A DNA stretch of 64,000 nt, taken from contig NZ_CP073747.1 in assembly GCF_024398015.1 (NCBI RefSeq), positions 1,684,501 through 1,748,500 on the forward strand. The letters are read 5' to 3'. The translations under genes and the position numbers were made by a program. Within the stretch, counting starts at the first letter, position 1; each line of letters opens with the position of its first letter. Positions 47,478 to 56,319 of this stretch are shown here, one piece after another. Under the pieces are notes generated by a model. That model was not told the DNA's origin and did no database searches. It saw only the letters and a list, made by a program, of their open reading frames with translations. The DNA is from Kordiimonas sp. SCSIO 12610. Its GTDB lineage: Bacteria; Pseudomonadota; Alphaproteobacteria; Sphingomonadales; Kordiimonadaceae.

Positions 47478-47519
47478 AAAAGGTCCCGCAGTTTGTATTC
47501 TGCGGGGCCTTTTGTTTTT
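47478..47519. terminator. Bidirectional Rho-independent terminator
   Basis: An 11-bp G-C-rich stem (47481-47491 with 47500-47510, one T-G wobble) with an 8-base loop, flanked by AAA and TTTTGTTTTT. It separates the RND operon from the convergent threonine dehydratase gene. Confidence 0.92.
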
Positions 47520-47545
47520 GTGCCAATATTTTATCTGTGCCTCGC

Positions 47546-48772
47546 TTACACCGTTTGTGCAAAGGAAACGGTGAAGCCTTCTGCCTCTAGCGCGTTCAGC
47601 AGTTTGTTTGCATGAGCATCATCTTTGCTTTCAACCACCAGTTCCATTTCTGTTTGTTTCAGCGATAGGGCGCCGAATTCGCGCTGGTGGCGCATTTCAA
47701 TGACATTGTTACCGATTTTAGCAACAATTTCGGTTACTTTCGCCAGGCTGCCAGGCACATCAACCATGGAGATACGAAGCCGTGATAACCTGCCGTCACG
47801 GGCCATACCGCGCATGATCGCGCTTGCAAGTAGTCGAGAGTCGATATTACCACCGGTAAGCACAATACCGACCTTTTTGCCTTTGAAGCGATCAGGATAT
47901 TCCATCAATGCAGCGAGGCTGATCGCCGCCGCTCCTTCGATGACAACTTTTTCGACTTCCATCATCAGAACAAGCGCAGATTCAATTCGTCGTTCGCTTA
48001 CAATCAGAATATCATCAACCAGCTCTTTAACAATTTCCTGCGTTTTAGCGCCGGGGGTTTTGACGGCAATGCCTTCTGCGACTGTGATGTTGTTGCCTTG
48101 AAGGTTCGTGCCGTCCATGGCTTCCTTCATGGATGGGAAGGCCTCGGTCTGGACGCCAATGATTTCAATATTGGGCTTCATATCCTTCGCAATCGTCGAG
48201 ATACCGGAAATTAAACCGCCACCACCGATCGGCACGATTAAGGTATCAAGGTCTGGAACGTCTTCCAGCATTTCAAGGCCAACGGTGCCTTGGCCTGCAA
48301 TGACGAGGGGGTCATCAAAGGGGTGAACGAAAGTCAGTGACTTTTCTTCTGCAAGGTTAAGGGCTGCGGCTGTGGACTCCTCAAGCGTCGTTCCCGTTAA
48401 AACAACCTCAGCCCCCAGTTCTTCTGTGCGTTTGACCTTATTGAAGGGGGTTCCTTCTGGCATGATAATCGTCGCGGGGATACCGAGGCGGCTGGCGTGA
48501 TAGCTTACCCCTTGCGCGTGATTGCCCGCAGACATTGCAATAATGCCGTTTGTATCATCCTTGATGGCAAGTAGCCTGTTTAAGGCACCACGTTCCTTGT
48601 AGGCCGCCGTGAACTGGAAAATCTCAAATTTTAGATAGCATTCAGTACCGGTAATTTCACTGAGTGTGCGTGAAAGCGTCATCGGGGTGCGGGATACCGA
48701 CCCTTTTATATTTTCGGCAGCTTGCCTGACATCATCAGGGCTAACGATTGTATTGTTTTTTTCTTTAAGCAT
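47546..48772 (-). CDS. ilvA: Threonine ammonia-lyase (dehydratase) with one ACT domain
   Basis: A 408-residue PLP enzyme deaminating threonine (and serine) to 2-oxobutanoate. The PLP lysine is Lys59 in AAYKERGALN and the glycine-rich phosphate loop is PIGGGGLISG. A single C-terminal ACT domain (about 330-405) suggests amino-acid feedback; classical E. coli IlvA is about 514 residues with a longer regulatory part, so this is the shorter type. Start: ATG 48772, although no good ribosome-binding site is seen. An 18-bp inverted repeat covers the bases directly upstream. Confidence 0.92.
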   Translation of the reverse strand: MLKEKNNTIVSPDDVRQAAENIKGSVSRTPMTLSRTLSEITGTECYLKFEIFQFTAAYKERGALNRLLAIKDDTNGIIAMSAGNHAQGVSYHASRLGIPATIIMPEGTPFNKVKRTEELGAEVVLTGTTLEESTAAALNLAEEKSLTFVHPFDDPLVIAGQGTVGLEMLEDVPDLDTLIVPIGGGGLISGISTIAKDMKPNIEIIGVQTEAFPSMKEAMDGTNLQGNNITVAEGIAVKTPGAKTQEIVKELVDDILIVSERRIESALVLMMEVEKVVIEGAAAISLAALMEYPDRFKGKKVGIVLTGGNIDSRLLASAIMRGMARDGRLSRLRISMVDVPGSLAKVTEIVAKIGNNVIEMRHQREFGALSLKQTEMELVVESKDDAHANKLLNALEAEGFTVSFAQTV

Positions 48773-48779
48773 TCTGCGA

Positions 48780-48893
48780 CCAAATAATATTATTACCAAA
48801 ATTATCGCTTAATTGGCATATAAGAACGATAATGTCCATATTTCATTTCATATATTATGAATAAATATGAAAAATGGTAATAATATTACCTGG
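48780..48893. promoter_or_regulatory. Pair of 18-bp inverted repeats flanking the ilvA promoter
   Basis: GGTAATAATATTATTTGG on the minus strand (48797 to 48780) and GGTAATAATATTACCTGG on the plus strand (48876-48893) match at 16 of 18 positions in opposite orientation, 78 bases apart. Each is itself close to palindromic. They bracket the space where the ilvA promoter must be. Confidence 0.55.
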
Positions 48894-48906
48894 TGTGCAT
48901 ATAATA

Positions 48907-49770
48907 TTACGTGTAATTCTTGTTGGCAAAGCTTGCAATTGCGTCAGCGGCTTCCTTTTCATGCAGCATAGGGGCGTGACCAGCTTGGGGTACGGTTACA
49001 CCGGTCAGTAAGGGATATTCGCTTTCCATACGCTCCAATGTTGATTGCATTAGGAGGTCCGAAGTTTCACCGCGGATGATTAACACAGGAACAGACTTTA
49101 GCCCTTCAAATACAGGCCACATATCTGGCATTGATTGTTCTGCCGAAACACTATTAAAATTCTGCGTAATGGCTGGATCATAGTTGGATTTTATCTGGCC
49201 GTCTTCTTCAATATAAGTAATGCGGGTAAACCATTTCCAGTCATCATCATTAAAGTAAGGGAAAATATGCTTTGCCGTTTTCTCCACATACTGTTCCGCA
49301 TCTTCCCATGTCTTTAATTCAGGCGTGGTACCAATATTGTTCTGGATACGTTTGATGCCTTCCGGGTCAACCTCTGGGCCGATATCATTGATCACGGCTG
49401 ATTTAATTACACCGGGTTGTGCCGCTTGCATCAGGATTGTCATCAATCCCCCCATGGAAGTTCCGATTGCATGGACACTTTTTTGGCCAAGATGGTTCAG
49501 CAATTCAAGCGCGTCAGCGACATACGTTCCGGGGTGATAACGCGCGGGATCGCTATCCCATTCAGAGAGGCCTCTGCCGCGCTTGTCGAGGCAGATAACC
49601 CTGCATTTGGCCTTCAGGCTATCTGCGACATGTGCAAAGTCATTGGATGTGCGCGTTAGGCCCGGCATACACAAAACAACAGGGGCGTCGCCGCCGGCTG
49701 TATTATAGTCCCGGTAATGAAGTTTCAGGCCATCACTGTTTGTGAAATACTCGTGTGTAAAGTCTGGCAT
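48907..49770 (-). CDS. Alpha/beta hydrolase
   Basis: A 287-residue alpha/beta-hydrolase-fold enzyme. The nucleophile Ser105 is in GTSMGG, the oxyanion region is CMPGLTRTSNDF, the acid is likely Asp in GETSDLL near residue 238, and the base His is in PQAGHAPM. No signal peptide. An AGAGGAT site precedes the ATG. The substrate (ester, lactone or haloalkane) cannot be told. It lies 26 bases downstream of a DoxX-like gene on the same strand. Confidence 0.9.
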   Translation of the reverse strand: MPDFTHEYFTNSDGLKLHYRDYNTAGGDAPVVLCMPGLTRTSNDFAHVADSLKAKCRVICLDKRGRGLSEWDSDPARYHPGTYVADALELLNHLGQKSVHAIGTSMGGLMTILMQAAQPGVIKSAVINDIGPEVDPEGIKRIQNNIGTTPELKTWEDAEQYVEKTAKHIFPYFNDDDWKWFTRITYIEEDGQIKSNYDPAITQNFNSVSAEQSMPDMWPVFEGLKSVPVLIIRGETSDLLMQSTLERMESEYPLLTGVTVPQAGHAPMLHEKEAADAIASFANKNYT

Positions 49771-49796
49771 AATATCCTCTTATCAATTGTATAATG

Positions 49797-50204
49797 TTAT
49801 GATTTTTCTAAAACGCGTGTGTCATCTGATTTAAATGCGATCATGACCAGACTTGCAAAAAAGAGTGTTGTTGATGGGTAAAAGGTAACTTTTTGCTCAC
49901 TGGCGATATAAAAACCAAATGGGTCGATAATATAGGGTGCGATAGCAGCTAAGCCGACAAAATAGATCAGTGCTTGTAATGGATACGTATATTTGCGGAA
50001 TAGGCCCAATACAACCAAAAGGCCGATTAGCATTTCCAGAATACCAAGACCATAGTTCGCGATGTCACCGTTGATAATGCCGTCATAATATTTATTGGAA
50101 ACGCCAACCGCTTTGTCCTTGGCAGCAAGTTTTATTAGCCCCCATATTATAAGGTACGACCCCGTCGAAAACCTCAGCAGTAACAGTGACCATGCTTTCA
50201 TCAT
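49797..50204 (-). CDS. DoxX-like small membrane protein
   Basis: A 135-residue protein with four hydrophobic helices (about 5-25, 50-68, 73-95, 108-125) and a polar C-terminus, in the pattern of DoxX/DoxD-like membrane proteins. Function in the family is mostly unknown; some members take part in thiol or oxidative-stress redox complexes. AAGGGG precedes two consecutive ATG codons; either may start translation. Confidence 0.75.
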   Translation of the reverse strand: MMKAWSLLLLRFSTGSYLIIWGLIKLAAKDKAVGVSNKYYDGIINGDIANYGLGILEMLIGLLVVLGLFRKYTYPLQALIYFVGLAAIAPYIIDPFGFYIASEQKVTFYPSTTLFFASLVMIAFKSDDTRVLEKS

Positions 50205-50380
50205 TTTTCCCCTTAGTGATCTGATTTAATCCTATCAATTAAAATGAACCCTATGGGGTGCTAAATCGTGCGTCAATCTTTTAACAGAGTTGTGATTCAA
50301 GTCTTTTTGGTCTACACACAGCGCAATTTTACTAACTATGTTTCATCACTACGAATGAAACAGATTGAAAAGGTGAACGA

Positions 50381-51967
50381 GTGGCTTCCCTCGACGAAGA
50401 AATCAACAGACGGCGTACTTTCGCGATTATCTCGCACCCGGATGCCGGTAAAACAACATTGACCGAAAAACTGCTTTTGTTTGGCGGCGCCATTCAAATG
50501 GCCGGTGAGGTGAAAGCACGCGGTGACCGCAGGCGCGCACGCTCTGACTGGATGAAGGTGGAGCAAGAACGGGGTATTTCGGTTGCGTCGTCAGTGATGA
50601 CTTTCGATTTTGAGGGACGCACGTTTAACTTGCTTGACACCCCAGGCCACGAAGATTTTTCTGAAGATACGTATCGCACGCTTTCTGCTGTTGATAGCGC
50701 GGTAATGGTGCTTGATGCGGCTAAGGGTATTGAAACCCAAACCCGTAAACTTTTCGAGGTTTGCCGTCTGCGCGATATGCCCATAACAACCTTCATCAAT
50801 AAAATGGACCGTGAAACCAAGGACCCATTTGAATTATTGGATGAGGTGGAGCAAACCCTTGCGCTTGATGTGTCGCCAGCAAGTTGGCCAATCGGTATGG
50901 GCCGAGATTTCAAAGGATGTTATGACCTCATTCATGATCAACTTATTCTGTTTGATCGCGGGAAAGGGGATGCGCTCACTGATGGGATTAAGTGTTCTGG
51001 CCTTGATGATCCAAAGCTGGATGAATTGCTTCCTGATTATGCAGTTGAGAAGCTTCGTGAAGATGTTGAGATGGTGCGTGAACTTTGCCCCGAATTTGAC
51101 CTTCAGGCCTATCTCGAGGGAACGATGACACCCGTGTTTTTTGGTTCTGCAATCAATAATTTCGGCGTTCAGGAACTTCTTGAGGGGGTTGGTAGCTTCG
51201 CACCAAAACCGCGTGTTGGCAAAGCCCTAGAGCGCGAAGTTGAACCAGATGAGAAAAAGCTAACGGCGCTTGTGTTTAAAATTCAGGCTAATATGGACCC
51301 CAAGCACAGGGACCGTATTGCCTTTGTTCGCATTGTTTCGGGTAAATTCAAAAAAGGTATTAAGCTCAAGCACGTCAGAAGCGGTAAGATTATGGCGGTC
51401 CATAATGCGCAGCTTTTCCTTGCGCAAGACCGTGAAATTGCCGAAGAGGCGTTTGCTGGCGATATTATTGGAATACCGAACCACGGGAACCTTCGGATCG
51501 GCGATACGCTAACGGAAGGTGAAGAAATTCGCTTCACGGGTGTTCCTTCGTTCGCACCAGAAATTTTGCAGAAAGTACGCTCCGAAGATCCAATGAAGGC
51601 AAAACATTTGGGCCGTGCGCTCGAGCAGCTTGCGGAAGAGGGGGCCGCGCGGGTGTTCAAACCAAATCTGGGGAGTGACTGGGTCGTGGGTGTTGTTGGT
51701 CCGCTTCAGTTTGATGTTTTGGCTGATCGGATTAGAACCGAATATCAAATTCCGGCAAACTTTGAACCTACAGCCTTGATGACGGCGGAATGGATTGAAG
51801 GCGACGCGAGGGAAGTGAAGCAGTTTTCCGATCAAAACAGGGCTTCGATGGCACTTGATCATGCAGGTGCACCTGTTTATCTGGCCCGCAATAACTGGCA
51901 CCTTGATAAAGCCAAGGATGATTTTCCCAGCCTTCGTTTCTTGAAAACGAAGGAAGAAGTTGCTTAA
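50381..51967 (+). CDS. prfC: Peptide chain release factor 3
   Basis: A 528-residue translational GTPase that removes RF1/RF2 from ribosomes after termination; E. coli RF3 has 529 residues. G1 is SHPDAGKTT at about 18-26, G3 DTPGHEDF and G4 NKMDRE. The start is a GTG with AAGGTGA upstream. Its 3' end overlaps the convergent PhyH-like gene by four bases. Confidence 0.96.
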   Translation: MASLDEEINRRRTFAIISHPDAGKTTLTEKLLLFGGAIQMAGEVKARGDRRRARSDWMKVEQERGISVASSVMTFDFEGRTFNLLDTPGHEDFSEDTYRTLSAVDSAVMVLDAAKGIETQTRKLFEVCRLRDMPITTFINKMDRETKDPFELLDEVEQTLALDVSPASWPIGMGRDFKGCYDLIHDQLILFDRGKGDALTDGIKCSGLDDPKLDELLPDYAVEKLREDVEMVRELCPEFDLQAYLEGTMTPVFFGSAINNFGVQELLEGVGSFAPKPRVGKALEREVEPDEKKLTALVFKIQANMDPKHRDRIAFVRIVSGKFKKGIKLKHVRSGKIMAVHNAQLFLAQDREIAEEAFAGDIIGIPNHGNLRIGDTLTEGEEIRFTGVPSFAPEILQKVRSEDPMKAKHLGRALEQLAEEGAARVFKPNLGSDWVVGVVGPLQFDVLADRIRTEYQIPANFEPTALMTAEWIEGDAREVKQFSDQNRASMALDHAGAPVYLARNNWHLDKAKDDFPSLRFLKTKEEVA

Positions 51968-52575
51968 TTAGAAAAAAGCGCGAAGGGGTGAGGGCGTAGA
52001 TTGCCATACAAGGCAAGTCGCTCCCGCCCTTTTTCCGCGAAACTACGATGGTGGAACCCTAAGGTATCTGCAATCACAAGCGTATTTTCCGGGACGGTAA
52101 TGACGTCTGGTTTCTCTATATTTAATCCGCTTAGTTCTTGTTCATTAATACGGAATGAGCCATCGCTGTCTTCTGCGTTATTGTGAATAGCAGCGAGTGC
52201 CTTTTTCTGTTCCCAATCTAGTCGCTTTTTGGTGAGTTTATGGCTTCCTCTTGCATACGCAAACGGGTCATCCTTGATCGTAACAGGCCTTAGGAAAAAC
52301 CAAAATTTCATGCTGCTAAAAAACGTATCTCTGTGAATATTTTTCTGTAAATCTTCACCAGTTTCTTCATCGCCGTGGACTGTCAGGTATATCCATAAAG
52401 AAGATGATTTGCAGGCCTTATTTTCCCGTAGGCCAGTTTGTCTGAACCGAATGGTATTGCAAGCTTTGGCAAGGCGCATTCTAAAAGTATGAAGGCCCAA
52501 GGCATTGAGCATTGGATGACCAACCCATTTATCGGCAAAGTTTTTCTCTCGACTGAATAAAGTTCGCACCGGCAT
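51964..52575 (-). CDS. PhyH-like Fe(II)/2-oxoglutarate dioxygenase, short
   Basis: A 203-residue protein resembling phytanoyl-CoA dioxygenase-family oxygenases. The HxD pair is His81 and Asp83 in NIHRDTFF, the distal His is 175 or 176 in LGFHHRSF, and Arg184 or Arg186 could bind 2-oxoglutarate. FLRPVTIKDDPFAYARGSHKLT is the family's typical mid-segment. An in-frame stop lies just 5 codons upstream of the ATG, so the short length is real unless a frameshift exists. Substrate unknown. It overlaps prfC tail to tail by four bases. Confidence 0.75.
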   Translation of the reverse strand: MPVRTLFSREKNFADKWVGHPMLNALGLHTFRMRLAKACNTIRFRQTGLRENKACKSSSLWIYLTVHGDEETGEDLQKNIHRDTFFSSMKFWFFLRPVTIKDDPFAYARGSHKLTKKRLDWEQKKALAAIHNNAEDSDGSFRINEQELSGLNIEKPDVITVPENTLVIADTLGFHHRSFAEKGRERLALYGNLRPHPFALFSN

Positions 52576-52665
52576 TAACTGATATTTTCAAATGAAACCC
52601 CAAAAGTGTATAATTCACATATTCGATGTTTGAAGTTTATGCAAGCAAAGGTTGAGGAGGGAAGG

Positions 52666-53085
52666 ATGTCTGGAAATAAGAGTGGTCGGATAACCGGATT
52701 AGGGGGCGTTTTTGTTAAATGCAAAAACAGGGATGATCTTGTTAAATGGTATCGTGACGATCTTGGTCTGTCTTATGATGGGTACGGGATTAATTTTTTG
52801 TTCCGCGAACATCATGAACCAGACCGAGAGGGCTATAACGTTTGGGGGCCTTTTAAAGAAGATACGGATTATTTTAAACCGTCTGATAAAGACTTTATGT
52901 TGAACCTGCGGGTAGAAAACCTCGAGGGTTTTCTGAAAACATTGAAAGAAAAGGGTATCGAGCAAATTGGGGAAATGGTGGTTGAGGAATATGGGAAGTT
53001 CGCCTGGATTGTGGACCCAGAGGGCACAAAAATAGAATTATGGGAACAGATAGGCCCTGTACCCGAAATACCGACAGAAACCTAA
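52666..53085 (+). CDS. VOC family protein (glyoxalase/bleomycin resistance-like)
   Basis: A 139-residue single-chain VOC protein with LGGVFVKCKNRDDLVKWYRDDLGL at the front and WIVDPEGTKIELWEQ at the end. The Glu in IELWEQ is the usual metal ligand; the first-strand His is replaced by Val (GGVFVKC), so metal binding may be altered. The start at 52666 has a strong GAGGAGGGAAGG site; 20 additional upstream codons are not supported. Function unknown. Confidence 0.85.
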   Translation: MSGNKSGRITGLGGVFVKCKNRDDLVKWYRDDLGLSYDGYGINFLFREHHEPDREGYNVWGPFKEDTDYFKPSDKDFMLNLRVENLEGFLKTLKEKGIEQIGEMVVEEYGKFAWIVDPEGTKIELWEQIGPVPEIPTET

Positions 53086-53217
53086 GCTGAACGCTTAAGT
53101 GATTTCGTGACTTTCTATTCAAGAAGGGAACCTAAACCATCTTTCGGACTATTCATATGAATTGATATTATGTCTGATGTTCTTCATAGTGATGGCTTGG
53201 GTTAGGGGAGACATGAA

Positions 53218-54288
53218 ATGAAAAAAACACTGCTTGGTATTGTTGCGCTTATTCTTGTTGGCATAGTGATATTCGTCCTTATTCCAGCGCCTATTGATCC
53301 AGTGGCATATAATCCGCCCGCCTCAAAAGGGTTTGTTGATGGTTACGCCCAAAACGATGGGCTTGCGGACGCTGAGGTCATATCACTTGGGGAAGGTATG
53401 TATGGCCCAGAAGATGTTGCCGTAGATGAAAGCGGGCGCATATACGGCGGCCTTCATGATGGCAGAATAGTTCGAATTTTACCCGACGGTACGCAGGAAG
53501 TTTTCGCAGACACCAAGGGGAGACCATTAGGGTTACATTTTGACCAAACCGGAAACCTGATTGTTGCGGATAGCTGGAAGGGGCTGTTGTCGATTGATCC
53601 TGCTGGCGAAATAACGGTTTTAACGACTGAAGCAGATGGTTTGCCGTTCGCATTTACTGATGATCTTGATATCGCCAGTGACGGTAAAATTTATTTCTCG
53701 GATGCCAGCAGCAAATATACCCAACCGGATTATGTTCTTGATTTACTGGAGGCACGTGGTCACGGGCGACTGTTGGTTTTTGATCCTGCGACGGGCGAAA
53801 CAAAATCACTTCTCGATAATCTATATTTTGCGAATGGCATCGCGCTCTCAAAAAACGAAGATTTTGTGCTGGTGAATGAAACAGGCCGGTACCGGATCAC
53901 ACGCTATTGGCTGAAGGGTGAAAAGGCTGGCAGCAGTGATATATTCGTTGATAACCTGCCAGGATTCCCGGACGGTGTTTCTTCCAACAGAAATGGTGTG
54001 TTTTGGGTAGCAATGCCAACGCCGCGTAGCGCAGATGTGGATAACGCACACCCAAGTCCGTTTACGAAAAAGCTTTTGTCTAAATTGCCTAAATTTATGC
54101 AACCAGCGGCGATTAAGTATGGGCTTGTTCTTGCCTTTGATGAAGAGGGAAATTTGCTCGGTAGCTATCATGATACCGACGGGAATCCGACCTATATGGT
54201 GACATCGGTTGAACAAGTGGGGGATCAGATTTATCTCGGTAGCCTAGAGGCTCCCCAAATTGTTCGGCTCAATAAGCCTATTGATTAA
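53218..54288 (+). CDS. SMP-30/strictosidine synthase-like beta-propeller protein
   Basis: A 356-residue protein with an N-terminal membrane anchor or signal (about residues 4-22) and a six-bladed beta-propeller of the SMP-30/gluconolactonase/strictosidine synthase-like group. Segments such as GPEDVAVDESGRIYGG, GRPLGLHFDQTGNLIVAD, FANGIALSKNEDFVLVNET and FPDGVSSNRNGVFWVAM are blade signatures with candidate Ca2+-binding Asn and Asp. It is likely a periplasmic hydrolase or lactonase similar to APMAP. Convergent with the GPP34 gene (10 bases). Confidence 0.88.
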   Translation: MKKTLLGIVALILVGIVIFVLIPAPIDPVAYNPPASKGFVDGYAQNDGLADAEVISLGEGMYGPEDVAVDESGRIYGGLHDGRIVRILPDGTQEVFADTKGRPLGLHFDQTGNLIVADSWKGLLSIDPAGEITVLTTEADGLPFAFTDDLDIASDGKIYFSDASSKYTQPDYVLDLLEARGHGRLLVFDPATGETKSLLDNLYFANGIALSKNEDFVLVNETGRYRITRYWLKGEKAGSSDIFVDNLPGFPDGVSSNRNGVFWVAMPTPRSADVDNAHPSPFTKKLLSKLPKFMQPAAIKYGLVLAFDEEGNLLGSYHDTDGNPTYMVTSVEQVGDQIYLGSLEAPQIVRLNKPID

Positions 54289-54298
54289 AAGCACGCTA

Positions 54299-55021
54299 TT
54301 AACCACTTGTTGCTGCAACGGCCCCTGCTGATATAGCAACCATTGCAGCAGCATTGGCAGCCTCGATAGCCTTCTTTGCGGCTTTGCCCGCAAAAGTGCC
54401 TTCGGTTATATCCTGAATACGTTTTTTGTGCGCCTTTAATGCCTTCCTATCGAAAAACATTTTTAGCATTTCTGCTTCTTTCAGTAGGGCAATTAAAATT
54501 GATGTTCGCTCATCCACGGTTTCTGTGTTTGTGAAAATAGCCTGCTCAATTTGATGAAGGATCGCCTGACGCTCCTCAAACGATATCGTTGGATAATATG
54601 TTTTGTTAAACAGAAAGAATATTTTGCGCTCTTGCGCGTCTAATATTCCTTTTTCAACAAGGGGTAATGCGCTTTTCTTGATCAGGTTTCGAATGTTTCC
54701 GAACGACTGAACCCAGTGGCTTGTTGAGCGCTCTTTCGCAGAGTTTGATATTTTCGAAAGACACTCATCCATCACTGGGTTGCCAGTTAATTTTGACGAT
54801 AAAAGCGATACCTTGGGTTCTGATTTCATCCCTAAAAAGCCCCGAGTGCTCTCACCGATATGAATGCGTTCTTTTAAGAACAAATCGGTTAAAACAGCAG
54901 CGCCCATGATTGTGCTATAATAGCAGGATGCTTGATGTGCGATGGCGCCAGTATCTGTCTTCAGGGCCAACAGCAGAATAATTTCATGAAGATGAAGGTC
55001 AGGCGTATTGGTATCAACCAT
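54299..55021 (-). CDS. GPP34 (GOLPH3/Vps74-like) domain protein
   Basis: A 240-residue protein whose first 200 residues follow the GPP34 pattern: LHLHEIILLLALKTDTGAI at the start, GAAVLTDLFLKERI, a central helical bundle, and FDRKALKAHKKRIQDI late. The C-terminal 35 residues are Ala-rich and possibly membrane-associated. In eukaryotes GOLPH3/Vps74 bind PI4P and Golgi enzymes; the bacterial role is unknown. Start: ATG 55021 follows GGGGAG; 18 upstream codons are unsupported. It lies 91 bases after fliP on the same strand and could be co-transcribed with it. Confidence 0.78.
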   Translation of the reverse strand: MVDTNTPDLHLHEIILLLALKTDTGAIAHQASCYYSTIMGAAVLTDLFLKERIHIGESTRGFLGMKSEPKVSLLSSKLTGNPVMDECLSKISNSAKERSTSHWVQSFGNIRNLIKKSALPLVEKGILDAQERKIFFLFNKTYYPTISFEERQAILHQIEQAIFTNTETVDERTSILIALLKEAEMLKMFFDRKALKAHKKRIQDITEGTFAGKAAKKAIEAANAAAMVAISAGAVAATSG

Positions 55022-55112
55022 AAAAATCTCCCCATAATGTTTGGTATATATGGGAAGGTTTTTAAGAGTTTTCAAGGTTTCGAACAGATGTTGCGCAGTC
55101 TATTTGTCAAAT

Positions 55113-56000
55113 CTAGCCACTTGCAATTGGAGGAATTGGGACGCCGAAACTTTGCACAAGTGACCCTGCGACAAGCCCCCAGCCATCAACGAGAACAAAG
55201 AAAATAAGCTTAAAGGGAAGGGCAATCATAACGGGTGGTAACATCATCATCCCCATGGACATCAAAATGGACGCCACTACCATATCGATAATGATAAACG
55301 GGATATAGACAAGGAACCCAATTTCGAAGGCACGGCGAAGTTCGCTAATCATAAAGGCGGGAACAAGCGTAGTGATTGGAATTGCAGCAGGGTCCTCTGC
55401 CTGAGGTTGGCCTGCCAAATCCTGAAACAAAACAAGATCTGCCTCGCGTACCTGCGCCATCATGAAATTCCGCATGGGAACGATCCCGCGGTTGTAGGCT
55501 TCAATCTCGTCAATTTCTTCATTCACGAGTGGTTCAATGCCCGCGTCCCAAACTTGGGTAAGGGTAGGGGCCATAACATAGGCCGTAAGAAATAAAGCGA
55601 GCGAAATAAGAACAATATTTGGCGGGGTTTGCTGCGTACCAAGTGCGCTTCTAAGTAGCGAAAATACAATAACAATGCGGGTGAAACTTGTCATCATCAC
55701 AAGAATACCGGGTGCTAAACTCAGAACAGTCATCAACAGGATTAATTGAACGACACGCCCTGTTAATGTCCCCCCTTCGCCGAGGTCAATATTGACGGAC
55801 TGTGCAACTGCATCAGGTGAAATAAAAAGTATCGCTGCGAGCAATATAGGCAGAGACAGTAGTATCAAATATAGAAACGAATTGCGTTTACCCACTTTGA
55901 CGCTGGCGTGTGCACCAGAATGATTTTTACCATCGAGGAACTTAGCTTTGGATGAGCCAGCTTTAGGCGCATTATTTCTGGGTAAACTCAAGTCTCGCAT
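55113..56000 (-). CDS. fliP: Flagellar type III export protein FliP
   Basis: A 295-residue core component of the flagellar export gate. Signature segments are SFTRIVIVFSLLRSALGTQQTPPNIVLISLALFLT and AFEIGFLVYIPFIIIDMVVAS. FliP is usually about 245 residues; here a polar tail of about 40 residues precedes the signal-peptide-like helix (about 41-66, ending AVAQ). ATG 56000 has GAGGT upstream and directly follows the fliO stop, which supports this start. Confidence 0.95.
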   Translation of the reverse strand: MRDLSLPRNNAPKAGSSKAKFLDGKNHSGAHASVKVGKRNSFLYLILLSLPILLAAILFISPDAVAQSVNIDLGEGGTLTGRVVQLILLMTVLSLAPGILVMMTSFTRIVIVFSLLRSALGTQQTPPNIVLISLALFLTAYVMAPTLTQVWDAGIEPLVNEEIDEIEAYNRGIVPMRNFMMAQVREADLVLFQDLAGQPQAEDPAAIPITTLVPAFMISELRRAFEIGFLVYIPFIIIDMVVASILMSMGMMMLPPVMIALPFKLIFFVLVDGWGLVAGSLVQSFGVPIPPIASG

Positions 56001-56010
56001 TGCTGTGACC

Positions 56011-56319
56011 TCACACTTCAGTGTCCGTATCAGAACTGTTTTCAGAGCTTTTTTCAGGGCTTTGATCTTTTTTGTCAATGACTGTAACCCCGTTTGGGCC
56101 TGAACCAAGAAAATATTCATTACGTCCCCACCGAACAACCATCAGCCTGTTGCGGGCATCCAGCATGCGGGTTTCAACCATTTCGATTTTATTTTTTCCT
56201 GATTTTGCCGGCAAATGTCCGGGTAGAAGGCCAAATCGTTTTACCGCCCATGATAATCCTACGAGTAACGCCAAAACAAAAATAAGGGCGACCAAAGCCG
56301 TAAGGATTTCAACTGTCAT
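56011..56319 (-). CDS. fliO: Flagellar biosynthesis protein FliO
   Basis: A 102-residue protein with one N-terminal transmembrane helix (about residues 5-27) and a cytoplasmic domain containing KIEMVETRMLDARNRLMVVRWGRNEYFLG, the FliO pattern. It assists FliP assembly into the export gate. It overlaps the preceding FlhB-domain gene by 11 bases and ends 10 bases before fliP, so the three form one transcription unit. Confidence 0.9.
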   Translation of the reverse strand: MTVEILTALVALIFVLALLVGLSWAVKRFGLLPGHLPAKSGKNKIEMVETRMLDARNRLMVVRWGRNEYFLGSGPNGVTVIDKKDQSPEKSSENSSDTDTEV

